Positions 33,212 to 40,735 of a DNA stretch of 64,000 bases are shown piece by piece (positions within the stretch are counted from its first letter, which is position 1; every line of letters begins with the position of its first letter). Origin of the DNA: Streptomyces cadmiisoli (GTDB taxonomy: Bacteria; Actinomycetota; Actinomycetes; Streptomycetales; Streptomycetaceae); NCBI RefSeq assembly GCF_003261055.1, contig NZ_CP030073.1:8060001-8124000 (forward strand). The letters are read 5' to 3'. The position numbers and the translations under genes are program-made. Under the pieces are notes generated by a model, which had not been told where the DNA came from, made no database searches, and saw only the letters and a program-made list of their open reading frames with translations.

Positions 33212-35095
33212 ATGAGCAACTCGACCGACCCCGGACCGGGACGCCGCAGCCTGCTGCAGGCAGCGGTCGCCGTCCCCGCGGCTGGAGCCGCCGCCACCGT
33301 GCTGGGCGCCGGTACCGCCAGTGCGGCGCCGTCCTCCGGACCCGGCGTACAGGGCGGCCGCTTCGACACGGAGAGCCCGCGCTTCGCGCTGGCGGTGCTC
33401 CCGGACACGCAGTACCTCTTCGACGCCGACAGCGCCGACCCGCAGCCGCTGACGGCGACCTTCCAGTACCTGGTGTCCGAGCGCGCGGAGGCGAACATCG
33501 CCTTCATGACGCATCTCGGCGATGTGACCGAGCACGGTACGGAAGACGAGATCGAACTCGCCGCGGACACCTTCCGGACCATCCACGGCAAGGTCCCCTA
33601 CAGCGTGCTCGCGGGCAACCACGACATCGCGGGCGGCACGGACGACCAGCGCGGCGACACCGCGTACCTGAGGGCGTTCGGGCCCAAGCGGTTCAGCGGC
33701 ATGCCGACCTTCGGCGGGGCTTCCCCCGACGGCTACAACAGCTACCACGTGCTTCGGGCCGCGGACCGGGAATGGCTGGTGCTGGCCCTGGACTGGCGGG
33801 CCTCCGACAAGGGCCTGGCCTGGGCGCAGGGCGTGCTCGACAAGCACGCGACCCTTCCCACCATCCTGACCACTCACGACATCGCCTGGGCCGGCGACGA
33901 CGGTGAGGCGCACCTGTCCGGCAACGGACAGCGGCTCTGGGACAGGATCGTCCGCGGCAACGACCAGATCTTCCTGGCGCTGGGCGGCCACTACTGGCCG
34001 CCGGGACGCACGGTGCTCACCAACGACGCCGGGCACGACGTGCACGTGCACATCACCAACTACCAGGACCGCTACTACGGTGGCGCCGGAATGATCCGGC
34101 TCTACGCCTTCGACATGGTCCGCAACGTCATCGACGTCGAGACGTTCGCACCCTGGTTCCTCAGCCGGGACCCGGCCAAGCGGACTCCGCTGGGCGCGGA
34201 GAACCTCGAACTGACCGGTTCGACGGACCGCTTCAGCCTCCCGATCGACTTCGCGGACCGCTTCGAGGGCTTCGCCCCGGTCGTCCCGCCGAAGCCGCGC
34301 CCGGCGCACCGCGTGATGCCGCGCGGCACGGTGGCCTACTGGCGCTTCGACAAGGACGGACTGGACGGTGCCGGTCGCCCCGGCTCCCCCGTCTCCGCGG
34401 GCACGGTGGCCCGCGACCTGAGCGGGAACGGCAACGACCTGGCCGTGCGGCTGCTGCACACCAGCGCCGCCGAGGTCCTGACCTGGTCCGGCGACCACCA
34501 CGTCGACCAGCCCGCCCACGCCAGCCTGCGCTTCGACGGCGGCAAGCAGCCGGACCGGGGCGCGATCCTCACCACGAAGCCCACGGCACCCCTGAACGGC
34601 ATGAAGTTCCGGGCCGGCTTCACCATCGAGACGTTCATCAAGCTGCCGGAGCCGTTCGAGGGCGACCACGCCTGGATGGGCATCCTGAGCTGGGAAGGCC
34701 GCAACGGCGACGCGGGCAAGACCACGGGATGGTCGAAGGAGGAACCCACCTGCAGCCTCAACGTCACGCCGGAGCGGTTCCTCCAGTTCGTCCTTTACCC
34801 GGACGTGCAGGACGCCGACCCCACCTCGTGGAGCCACGCCCTGCCCGTGGGCCGCTGGACCCACATCGCCCTGGTCAACGACGGCCGGCGCACCGTGATG
34901 TACGTGGACGGCTCGAAGATCGCCCGCAACCCGTCCCAGCCGGCCACCGGCATCGAGACGATGGGCAAGCCGTTCGTCATCGGCGGCACCCAGTTCGCGG
35001 AGAAGTACGGCCAGGGCTTCTACGGCTGGATCGGCGACACCCGGATCGTCGACCGCGCCCTCAGCCCGAAGGACTTCATGTTCCCCGGCGAGTGA
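33212..35095 (+). CDS. Tat-exported metallophosphoesterase with C-terminal LamG-like domain
   Basis: 627 aa. Twin-arginine signal GRRSLLQAAVAVPAAGAAATV with cleavage after TASA (about residue 38). The calcineurin-like phosphoesterase domain (about 55-300) shows LPDTQY, HLGDVTEHG (Asp/His metal ligands), AGNHDI (Asn-His) and TTHDI; the last metal motif, usually GHxH, reads GGHYW. The C-terminal part (about 375-625) is a laminin-G/concanavalin-like fold: GTVAYWRFD, ARDLSGNGNDL, FTIETFIKLP, GRWTHIALVNDGRRTVMYVDG, IGDTRIVDRAL. It likely cleaves an extracellular phosphoester, with the LamG part binding a glycan. GGAGA precedes the ATG. Confidence 0.9.
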   Translation: MSNSTDPGPGRRSLLQAAVAVPAAGAAATVLGAGTASAAPSSGPGVQGGRFDTESPRFALAVLPDTQYLFDADSADPQPLTATFQYLVSERAEANIAFMTHLGDVTEHGTEDEIELAADTFRTIHGKVPYSVLAGNHDIAGGTDDQRGDTAYLRAFGPKRFSGMPTFGGASPDGYNSYHVLRAADREWLVLALDWRASDKGLAWAQGVLDKHATLPTILTTHDIAWAGDDGEAHLSGNGQRLWDRIVRGNDQIFLALGGHYWPPGRTVLTNDAGHDVHVHITNYQDRYYGGAGMIRLYAFDMVRNVIDVETFAPWFLSRDPAKRTPLGAENLELTGSTDRFSLPIDFADRFEGFAPVVPPKPRPAHRVMPRGTVAYWRFDKDGLDGAGRPGSPVSAGTVARDLSGNGNDLAVRLLHTSAAEVLTWSGDHHVDQPAHASLRFDGGKQPDRGAILTTKPTAPLNGMKFRAGFTIETFIKLPEPFEGDHAWMGILSWEGRNGDAGKTTGWSKEEPTCSLNVTPERFLQFVLYPDVQDADPTSWSHALPVGRWTHIALVNDGRRTVMYVDGSKIARNPSQPATGIETMGKPFVIGGTQFAEKYGQGFYGWIGDTRIVDRALSPKDFMFPGE

Positions 35096-35142
35096 CGTCG
35101 GTGCCCGCCGCCCGACGGGGTTCCGGGGCGGCGGGAACGAAC

Positions 35143-35185
35143 GACGGCCGACCATGGCGCCAGCCATGGTCGGCCGTCAGTTTTT
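35143..35185. terminator. Strong rho-independent terminator between convergent genes
   Basis: Perfect 16-bp stem 35143-35158 / 35163-35178 (GACGGCCGACCATGGC and its complement), loop GCCA, followed by AG and TTTTT at 35181-35185. It ends the phosphoesterase gene (+) and probably the MarR gene from the other side. Confidence 0.92.
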
Positions 35186-35230
35186 CGACCAAGGGTGGCG
35201 ACGCGTCACCCTTCCGCGCGTCCGTTTCGA

Positions 35231-35704
35231 TCAGTCGCCCGCCGATTCCCGCTCCCTGATGTTCTCCAGCACCGCCTCGGACAGGGCGGCCAGCGCGTCG
35301 AGTTGCCGCGGGCTGACCGCGTCGAGGAAGGTGCGGCGCACGTCGCCCAGATACAGGGGCGTGGCCTTGCTGATCGACTCACGCCCCTGCGGGGTGAGGG
35401 CGACATGGCTGCCCCGGGTGTCCTCGGCGCAGGTCCGCCGTTCGAGCAGCCCGCGCGAGATCATCCGCGAGATCTGGTGGGTGAGGCGACTCTTCTCCCA
35501 TCGGAGGCGCTCGCGCAGTTCGAAGACCCGCAGTGACTCGTCCGGTTGCATGGCCAGGGTGCTCAGCACCGCGTAGTCCGGCAGTGACAGGCCCGAGTCC
35601 TGGAGGAGTTGCCGGTTCAGATGGCGGCGAAGGTCCTCCTGCATGGTGAGGAATCCGTGCCAGGCGCGGCGCTCACGCTCGCTCAGCTCCGCGGGATCGG
35701 TCAT
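35231..35704 (-). CDS. MarR-family transcriptional regulator
   Basis: 157 aa starting at MTDPAELSERE. Winged HTH at about 50-110: LPDYAVLSTLAMQPDESLRVFELRERLRWEKSRLTHQISRMISRGLLERRTCAEDTRGSHVALTPQG, very typical of Streptomyces MarR proteins beside SDR or FMN-reductase genes. It diverges from the SDR gene at 35929 across a 224-base gap holding repeated AAGGGTGAC/GTCACCCTT-type sites, which are its likely operators. It belongs to a different branch from the MarR at 32210. Confidence 0.92.
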   Translation of the reverse strand: MTDPAELSERERRAWHGFLTMQEDLRRHLNRQLLQDSGLSLPDYAVLSTLAMQPDESLRVFELRERLRWEKSRLTHQISRMISRGLLERRTCAEDTRGSHVALTPQGRESISKATPLYLGDVRRTFLDAVSPRQLDALAALSEAVLENIRERESAGD

Positions 35705-35812
35705 GCGCCGAAGTTTAGCAAGGGGATGACGTGTCCACCTGGGGGCGCGGCGCGGACGGAACCCGCCCGGCGGCCACGTCCACCACTGACCGGCCATTGA
35801 ACCGGACCTACA

Positions 35813-35900
35813 GGATGATGTGTCATCCATCTCTTGTCGTTGCCCTGCCTCCGAAGGGTGAGGCATCATCCCGCTACATCAAGGGTGACACGTCACCCTT
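35813..35900. promoter_or_regulatory. Cluster of MarR-type operator repeats upstream of the SDR gene
   Basis: Three related inverted repeats: GGATGATG/TGTCATCC (35813-35828), AGGGTGAGGCATCATCCC (about 35855-35871, imperfect) and AAGGGTGAC-AC-GTCACCCTT (35881-35900, 9-bp arms). The last lies 28 bases before the SDR start. A spaced-out copy, AAGGGTG...CACCCTT (35191-35213), is near the end of the marR gene. The set suggests cooperative autoregulation by the divergent MarR. Confidence 0.6.
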
Positions 35901-35928
35901 TCGTTTCGGATGTGAGAGGAAGATCGTC

Positions 35929-36762
35929 ATGGGACGAATCTGGTTGGTCACGGGCGCGGCCTCGGGGCTCGGTCGTGAAATCGCGCGGGTGGCGCTGGAC
36001 GCCGGTGACACGGTCGTGCTGGCCGATCGCCGCACCGAGGGTGCCGGGGAACTGGCGTCCGCCCACCCCGGCCGGGCTCAGGCGGTCGGTATGGACGTCA
36101 CGGACCCGGAGCGCGTCGAGGCGGTCGTGGACGGCGTCATCGAGCGGTACGGACGGATCGACGTGCTCGTCAACGCCGCCGGCCGGGGCCACATCGGTGC
36201 CGTCGAGGAGACCACGGAGGCCGAGCTCCGGCCGCTGATGGAGCTCCACTTCTTCGGCCCCGCCGCGCTCACCAGGGCGGTCCTGCCGCACATGCGCGAG
36301 CGGCGCAGCGGCGCGATCGTCCAGATCAGCAGCCTCGGCGGGCAGATATCGGTGCCGGGGATGTCGGCCTGCTCGGCCGGCAAGTTCGCTCTGGAGGGCC
36401 TGTCCATCTCGCTGGCCCAGGAGGTCGCACCGCTGGGGATCAAAGTGCTGATCGCACAGCCGGGAGCGATGCGGACGAACTTCGCCGGTGCGGCGATCAG
36501 CGAGTCCGCACGCATCGCCGACTACGAGGCCACGGTGGGCGGTCTGCGGGCCCACGTGGAGGAGGTCACGGGCAGGCAGCCGGGCGACCCCGTGAAGATC
36601 GCCACCGCGATCGTGTCCGCGCTGGCCGACGAGAGGACGCCGTTGCGGCTGGCGTTCGGCAACGACACCGTCGACCGGCTCAACGAGGCGGCCAAGTCGA
36701 CGCAGGACGAGCGCGACGCCTGGGAGCACGTGACCCGGAGCACCGACTTCACCGACGTGTGA
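35929..36762 (+). CDS. SDR-fold oxidoreductase with Cys in place of the catalytic Tyr
   Basis: 277 aa. The cofactor loop VTGAASGLGREIA (about 7-19) and NAAGRG (about 81-86) are normal, and the Ser strand reads QISSLGG. At the active site the expected YxxxK reads CSAGK (within SACSAGKFALEG), so the general-base Tyr is Cys. The paralogue at 15404 in this window has YCSTKFAVEG at the same place. Activity may be lost or changed. The start has GAGAGGAAG upstream; expression is probably controlled by the divergent MarR through the repeats at 35813-35900. Confidence 0.88.
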   Translation: MGRIWLVTGAASGLGREIARVALDAGDTVVLADRRTEGAGELASAHPGRAQAVGMDVTDPERVEAVVDGVIERYGRIDVLVNAAGRGHIGAVEETTEAELRPLMELHFFGPAALTRAVLPHMRERRSGAIVQISSLGGQISVPGMSACSAGKFALEGLSISLAQEVAPLGIKVLIAQPGAMRTNFAGAAISESARIADYEATVGGLRAHVEEVTGRQPGDPVKIATAIVSALADERTPLRLAFGNDTVDRLNEAAKSTQDERDAWEHVTRSTDFTDV

Positions 36763-36810
36763 GGCCGGTCCGGCACGGTCCGACGCCGGAGTTTCCCGGC
36801 CGGTGGGGTT

Positions 36811-36838
36811 CCGCCCGCCGGGAAACCCCGGCGGGCGG
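36811..36838. terminator. Bidirectional hairpin between SDR and azoreductase genes
   Basis: Perfect 12-bp GC stem 36811-36822 / 36827-36838 with loop AAAC, located between two convergent stop codons (36762 and 36845). There is no T tract. Confidence 0.75.
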
Positions 36839-36844
36839 GGTGAC

Positions 36845-37492
36845 TCACGCGGCGAGCGGACCCCGTGCCCACCGTGCGTCGATGTCCTCCTCGGCGCGCG
36901 CCAGGCTCTTCTCCGCGAGCGGGATCAACTCCGACATGGCGGGGGTGACGTGAGCCAGGGTCAGTTCGGCGATGATGAACTCCGGCTCCAGGCCCGCCAT
37001 GGACACACCGTGCGGCAGCCACTGTTCGGCGTGGTCCCAGCCCTCGCGGGGAGTACCGGCGCCGTAGCCGCCACCACGCGTGGCGATCACCAGGAACTCC
37101 CGGCCGCCGAGGAGCGGTTCACGGGTCTCCGGGTCGAGAGAGAGCCCCGGGGCGATCAGGTGGTCCACCCAGGCCTTGACGCTGCTGGGCGCGCCGTAGT
37201 TGTAGAGCGGAAGGCCGAGGACGATGGTGTCGGCGTCCTTGATCTCCCCGACGACCTCTTCGACCAGAGCCCAGGAGGCGGCCTGCGCGGGCGTCCTGTC
37301 GTCCGGCGCGACGAAACCGGCGTGCGCGGTCGTGCTGTCGAGGTGGGGCAGCGGGTTGCTGCCCAGGTCACGATAGGTGACCGACCCGCCTGGGTTGGCC
37401 GCCTTCCACGCCTCGACGGCACGCGCGGTCAGCTTCCGGCTGACGCTCTGGTCGCCCTGGATGCTGGAGTCGATGTGCAGCAGGTGTGCCAT
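36845..37492 (-). CDS. azoR: FMN-dependent NADH azoreductase (AzoR family)
   Basis: 215 aa flavodoxin-like fold. MAHLLHIDSSIQGDQSVSRKLT (about 1-22) forms the FMN phosphate loop; VLGLPLYNYGAPSSVKAWVDHL (about 88-110) and ATRGGGYG (about 134-141) are the characteristic AzoR motifs (MYNF-like and SRGG-like). The enzyme reduces quinones and azo compounds with NAD(P)H, guarding against thiol and redox stress. ATG at 37492 has GGAGAC about 9 bases upstream. It is encoded 147 bases downstream of an FAD oxidoreductase gene on the same strand. Confidence 0.92.
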   Translation of the reverse strand: MAHLLHIDSSIQGDQSVSRKLTARAVEAWKAANPGGSVTYRDLGSNPLPHLDSTTAHAGFVAPDDRTPAQAASWALVEEVVGEIKDADTIVLGLPLYNYGAPSSVKAWVDHLIAPGLSLDPETREPLLGGREFLVIATRGGGYGAGTPREGWDHAEQWLPHGVSMAGLEPEFIIAELTLAHVTPAMSELIPLAEKSLARAEEDIDARWARGPLAA

Positions 37493-37639
37493 GTCTGTGA
37501 TGTCTCCTGAGTACAGATTTCTTTGCATGCGGAGGACCGGCGCGATGGAGATCCGTCCTCCGGGTCTGGAGGGGGTCCGCCGGCTCGGCGGCGGTCCTCG
37601 GCGGCACGGTGGGAGTGCGGCCGGTGAAGGGGGCCCGGT

Positions 37640-38941
37640 CTACTTGCCGGGGCGGAGGACGCCCTCGGGGTCGTAGCGCTTCCACAGTTCGGTGACGCGC
37701 ACGCCGGTCGGCCCCGGGTAGGCGAGGTCGAACGTGGCCTCGTCGGGGTGGCTCTCGAAGTTCACGTACGCGCCGTCCGCCTGAGCGGCGACGGGCCGCC
37801 AGGCGGTGGCCAGGGTCCTGCGGTTGTACGGCGGGAAGGTCGAGGCGACCACGAGGGTCCGCTGATGCCGGTGCGCGTAGGCGGTGGCCGACGGAGCGAG
37901 GTCATGGGTGGCGCCGCCGAGCGACCGCATCTGGACCAGTACGGGCGTGGATCCGCTCGCCGTTCCCACGATGGCGCGGGCCGCGGCGGGCGTGATCGTG
38001 GTCAGCAGCCCGTTGGTGGTGGTGGAGGGCATCTGGCCCGTGTTGGGGTGCAGATGCTGGGGCGGGACCAGGCTCGTGTACGGGGCCACGACTGCCTGCT
38101 GGAGTGTCACGTCACCGATGCCGAGCAGGGGTTCGAGCGCCCGGCGGATGGCGTCCGTGCTGTCGGTGGCGACGATCGCGGTGATGAACGCCGCGGTCAT
38201 CGATCCCTGGGAGGACACTGTCACCGCGGTCGAGAGCTCTCGGGGGGCTTCCTTCATGGCGGAGTCCCAGCGCCGCAGCACCCGGCCCTCGGCGTCGACC
38301 CGGGCGACGAGCTGCGCGTACCCCACGTTGAGCAGCTCGACGGCCTCGATCTCGAAGGCCACCGCGATGCCCGCGCCGGCGCCCGCACCGCGCATCACCC
38401 ACAGCAGGTCGGGCTCGTCACGGGCGTCGGCGCGCACCACGGAACCGTCGGCCAGCACCACCTCGACGGCGCGGATCCGGTCCACGGTGAGCCCGTAGTG
38501 CCGGACCAGCCAGCCGATGCCGCCCGCCGTCGCCAGACCACCCACGCCGACGTTGCCGTGGTCGCCCGAACTGATGGCGAGTCCGTGCGGCGTCAGTTCC
38601 TGCGCGACCTCCGCCCAGCGGGCGCCCGCCTCGACCCGTACCAGGCGCTGGGCGCGGTCGATCACGTGCACGCGGCTCATGCGCCGCAGGTCGATGACCA
38701 GCCCTCCGGTGTTGGTCGCGCTGCCGGCCAGTCCGTGCCCGCCGCTGCGCACGGCCACGGCGAGTCCGCGCTCCCGCGCCAGCTCCAGGGCCGCCGCGAC
38801 GTCGCGGGCGGACTCCGGCACCACCACGACAGCCGGACGGCCCACCGTGGTGTACGTGGACCGGTACGCTCCGTAGCGGCTGTCGGACGGAGTGATCAGC
38901 TTGCCGGACAGCTCGGCCGGCACCGTGCCCTCCGTCGTCAT
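37640..38941 (-). CDS. FAD-binding oxidoreductase (berberine bridge enzyme-like/BBE family)
   Basis: 433 aa. The PCMH-type FAD domain (about 35-210) has VVVVPESARDVAAALELARERGLAVAVRSGGHGLAG with the SGGH motif whose His can carry covalent FAD, and GLATAGGIGWLVRHYGLTVDRIRAVEVVLADG. The BBE C-terminal motif is degenerate: AYVNFESHPDEATFDLAYPG followed by RVTELWKRYDPEGVLRPGK (usually the 'KxxYDPxNxF' end). It overlaps the LLM gene by 4 bases (ATGA), so both are translated together. Such enzymes oxidise sugars, alkaloids or other secondary alcohols. Confidence 0.9.
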   Translation of the reverse strand: MTTEGTVPAELSGKLITPSDSRYGAYRSTYTTVGRPAVVVVPESARDVAAALELARERGLAVAVRSGGHGLAGSATNTGGLVIDLRRMSRVHVIDRAQRLVRVEAGARWAEVAQELTPHGLAISSGDHGNVGVGGLATAGGIGWLVRHYGLTVDRIRAVEVVLADGSVVRADARDEPDLLWVMRGAGAGAGIAVAFEIEAVELLNVGYAQLVARVDAEGRVLRRWDSAMKEAPRELSTAVTVSSQGSMTAAFITAIVATDSTDAIRRALEPLLGIGDVTLQQAVVAPYTSLVPPQHLHPNTGQMPSTTTNGLLTTITPAAARAIVGTASGSTPVLVQMRSLGGATHDLAPSATAYAHRHQRTLVVASTFPPYNRRTLATAWRPVAAQADGAYVNFESHPDEATFDLAYPGPTGVRVTELWKRYDPEGVLRPGK

Positions 38942-39837
38942 CGCTGCCCTCGGAGGGACGCCACACGTGCGCGTACGGCCGGAACCACTTCCGAAGTGAA
39001 GAGGGAGAGCTGCTCCTCGGCGTCGGCGGCCGGCCAGAAGACGAAGGTGTCGAAGCCCAGCCGCACCGCCCAGTCGCTGAGCGTCTCCGCCCACATGTCG
39101 GCGGACCCGTTCAGCCCCGGACCCTCGCCGTGCGCGCCGATCGTGCCGATGACGTTGTAGATGCGCCGCACGGAACTCGGCTCGCGTCCCGCCGCCGTCG
39201 CGGCGTCGTCGATGAGCTGCTGGCGCCAGGGCACCTCCTCGGGAGGCACATAGATGTTCAGCGGGGAGATCCAGCCGTCCGCCGAGCGGCCGGTCACCGC
39301 GAGCATCCGGTTCTTCTGGGCACCCAGCCACAGCTGCACCGGCGCGGGCGGCCGGGGGCCGGCGTGGTAGCCGGTTACCGCGTGATGAGCGGTCTGCATC
39401 CGCACCACGCCACCGGCGAGCGCCTGGTGCATCAGGTGCAGCGACTCCTCGGTGAAGGCCACCATCTTCTCGCCGCGTCGCGGCAGGCCGCCCATCGAGG
39501 CGATTGCTTCGGCGAAGGCGCCGCCGCCGACACCGAGCTGCACCCGGCCGCCGGTGATGAGGCTCAGCGAAGCGGCCGCCTTGGCGAGCATCGTGGGCGG
39601 CCGCAGCTGCAGATCGGCGACATCGGTCATGAAGGAGATGCGGCTCGTCGACGCCGACAGGTGACTGATCAGCGTCCAGGTCTCCAGGTAGCCGGCCTGG
39701 TAGGGGTGGTCCTGGACGGCGAGATAGTCCAGTCCGTCGTCGTCGGCCCGGCGGGCGAGTCGCTGAGCCTGTTCGAAGGCGTCCGCTGCCGGGGTGAGGC
39801 TCAAGCCGAACGACAGGCGGTGTCCGTAGTCGGTCAT
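38938..39837 (-). CDS. LLM-class flavin/F420-dependent oxidoreductase
   Basis: 299 aa bacterial luciferase-like TIM barrel. Landmarks: LSFGLSLTPAADAFEQAQRLARRADDDGLDYLAVQDHPY (about 8-45), the TILAKA-type stretch PPTMLAKAAASLSLITGGRVQLGVGGG (about 85-110), and ADGWISPLN. The DHP...LITGGR pattern is typical of F420-dependent members, which are frequent in actinomycetes. Start at MTDYGHRL (39837). It is divergent from the HxlR regulator at 39930 and coupled to the BBE gene, so the pair is probably controlled by that regulator. Confidence 0.9.
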   Translation of the reverse strand: MTDYGHRLSFGLSLTPAADAFEQAQRLARRADDDGLDYLAVQDHPYQAGYLETWTLISHLSASTSRISFMTDVADLQLRPPTMLAKAAASLSLITGGRVQLGVGGGAFAEAIASMGGLPRRGEKMVAFTEESLHLMHQALAGGVVRMQTAHHAVTGYHAGPRPPAPVQLWLGAQKNRMLAVTGRSADGWISPLNIYVPPEEVPWRQQLIDDAATAAGREPSSVRRIYNVIGTIGAHGEGPGLNGSADMWAETLSDWAVRLGFDTFVFWPAADAEEQLSLFTSEVVPAVRARVASLRGQR

Positions 39838-39929
39838 GTCCACCACGGTGCGGGCAGCCGTCCCCACCGGGCAAAAGGCCGGTGAGTTGCTAATCTTTAG
39901 TAAGTAAGTGTGTGAAGGGAGATCGTCAG

Positions 39930-40316
39930 GTGTCGCAGCTCGAGCGCAGTTCCATCCACGACGACTCGTGCCCGAGTCTCCAAGAGGCTCTTGAGCTGGT
40001 CGGACGTCGCTGGGTGGGCGCGATCCTGGTCGCCGCGGAGCACGGTGCGCGGCGCTTCGGTGAGTACCGGGGCGTGATCGACGGCATCTCCGACCGGCTG
40101 CTGTCCCAGCGGCTGAAGGAACTGGAGAAGCTGGGCATCATCGAGCGCACCGTGATTCCGACCACACCCGTTCAGGTGCATTACGCCCTCACCGACACAG
40201 GGCAGTCCCTCATCGACGCGCTGCAACCCCTGGCGCAGTGGAGCAGGCAGCGTGCGGCCGGTATCGGGGCCGTGGGCGTGGGCGCGACGACCGCGCCGGT
40301 GCAACTCCCGCACTGA
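39930..40316 (+). CDS. HxlR-family transcriptional regulator
   Basis: 128 aa. HxlR winged HTH with the N-terminal Cys (DDSCPSLQEALELVGRRWVGAILVAAEHGARRFGEYRGVIDGISDRLLSQRLKELEKLGIIERTV, about 10-75). The single Cys near residue 14 is typical of redox- or aldehyde-sensing HxlR proteins. GTG at 39930 lies 8 bases after AAGGGAG. The 92-base divergent gap contains TTTAGTAAGTAAGTGTG (39896-39912), an AT-rich repeat of TAAG that is the best candidate operator shared with the LLM/BBE genes. Confidence 0.9.
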   Translation: MSQLERSSIHDDSCPSLQEALELVGRRWVGAILVAAEHGARRFGEYRGVIDGISDRLLSQRLKELEKLGIIERTVIPTTPVQVHYALTDTGQSLIDALQPLAQWSRQRAAGIGAVGVGATTAPVQLPH

Positions 40317-40735
40317 CCGGGGACCGCCTTTGGATCTCCTCGCGTGGCGAGCGCGCCACAGCCGAGGCACGATGACCATGGCTGAGTAATCGGCAGCGGA
40401 GCTCAGGGCGATCACTGCCTCTGTCAGGTCCTCGACGTCGGTTGCCCGGTCCAGGTATGCGCTGTGCCGCCCCGGACGCGCCAGTGCGCGCCGGGGCGTT
40501 GCCCCGGGCGACGGGCACGGCGGCGCAGTGAGCGGTGGCGCGACACAGACCACCCGTGCCTGGCCGGGCGATGTGAGAGGTATCCGGCGATCGGCACCAG
40601 GGCTCACAGAGTCGGTGTCACCTATCGAGACGGGGTGCTCACGATGCAAGAAGCCGCCCGGCACCTTCATACCTCATCCCCTTGGCAACGAATACGTGGC
40701 AGGACGGTCGGCGGAAGCCAGCCGGAGGAGTGCCG
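40317..40735. other. Intergenic region upstream of the diaminopropionate cluster
   Basis: About 420 bases with no clear gene or promoter. The minus strand from about 40490 to 40330 reads coding-like residues (AYLDRATDVEDLTEAVIAL) without a good start, which could be a gene remnant. The biosynthetic operon's promoter must lie here or be weak, since no TTGACA-like box is visible. Confidence 0.3.
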
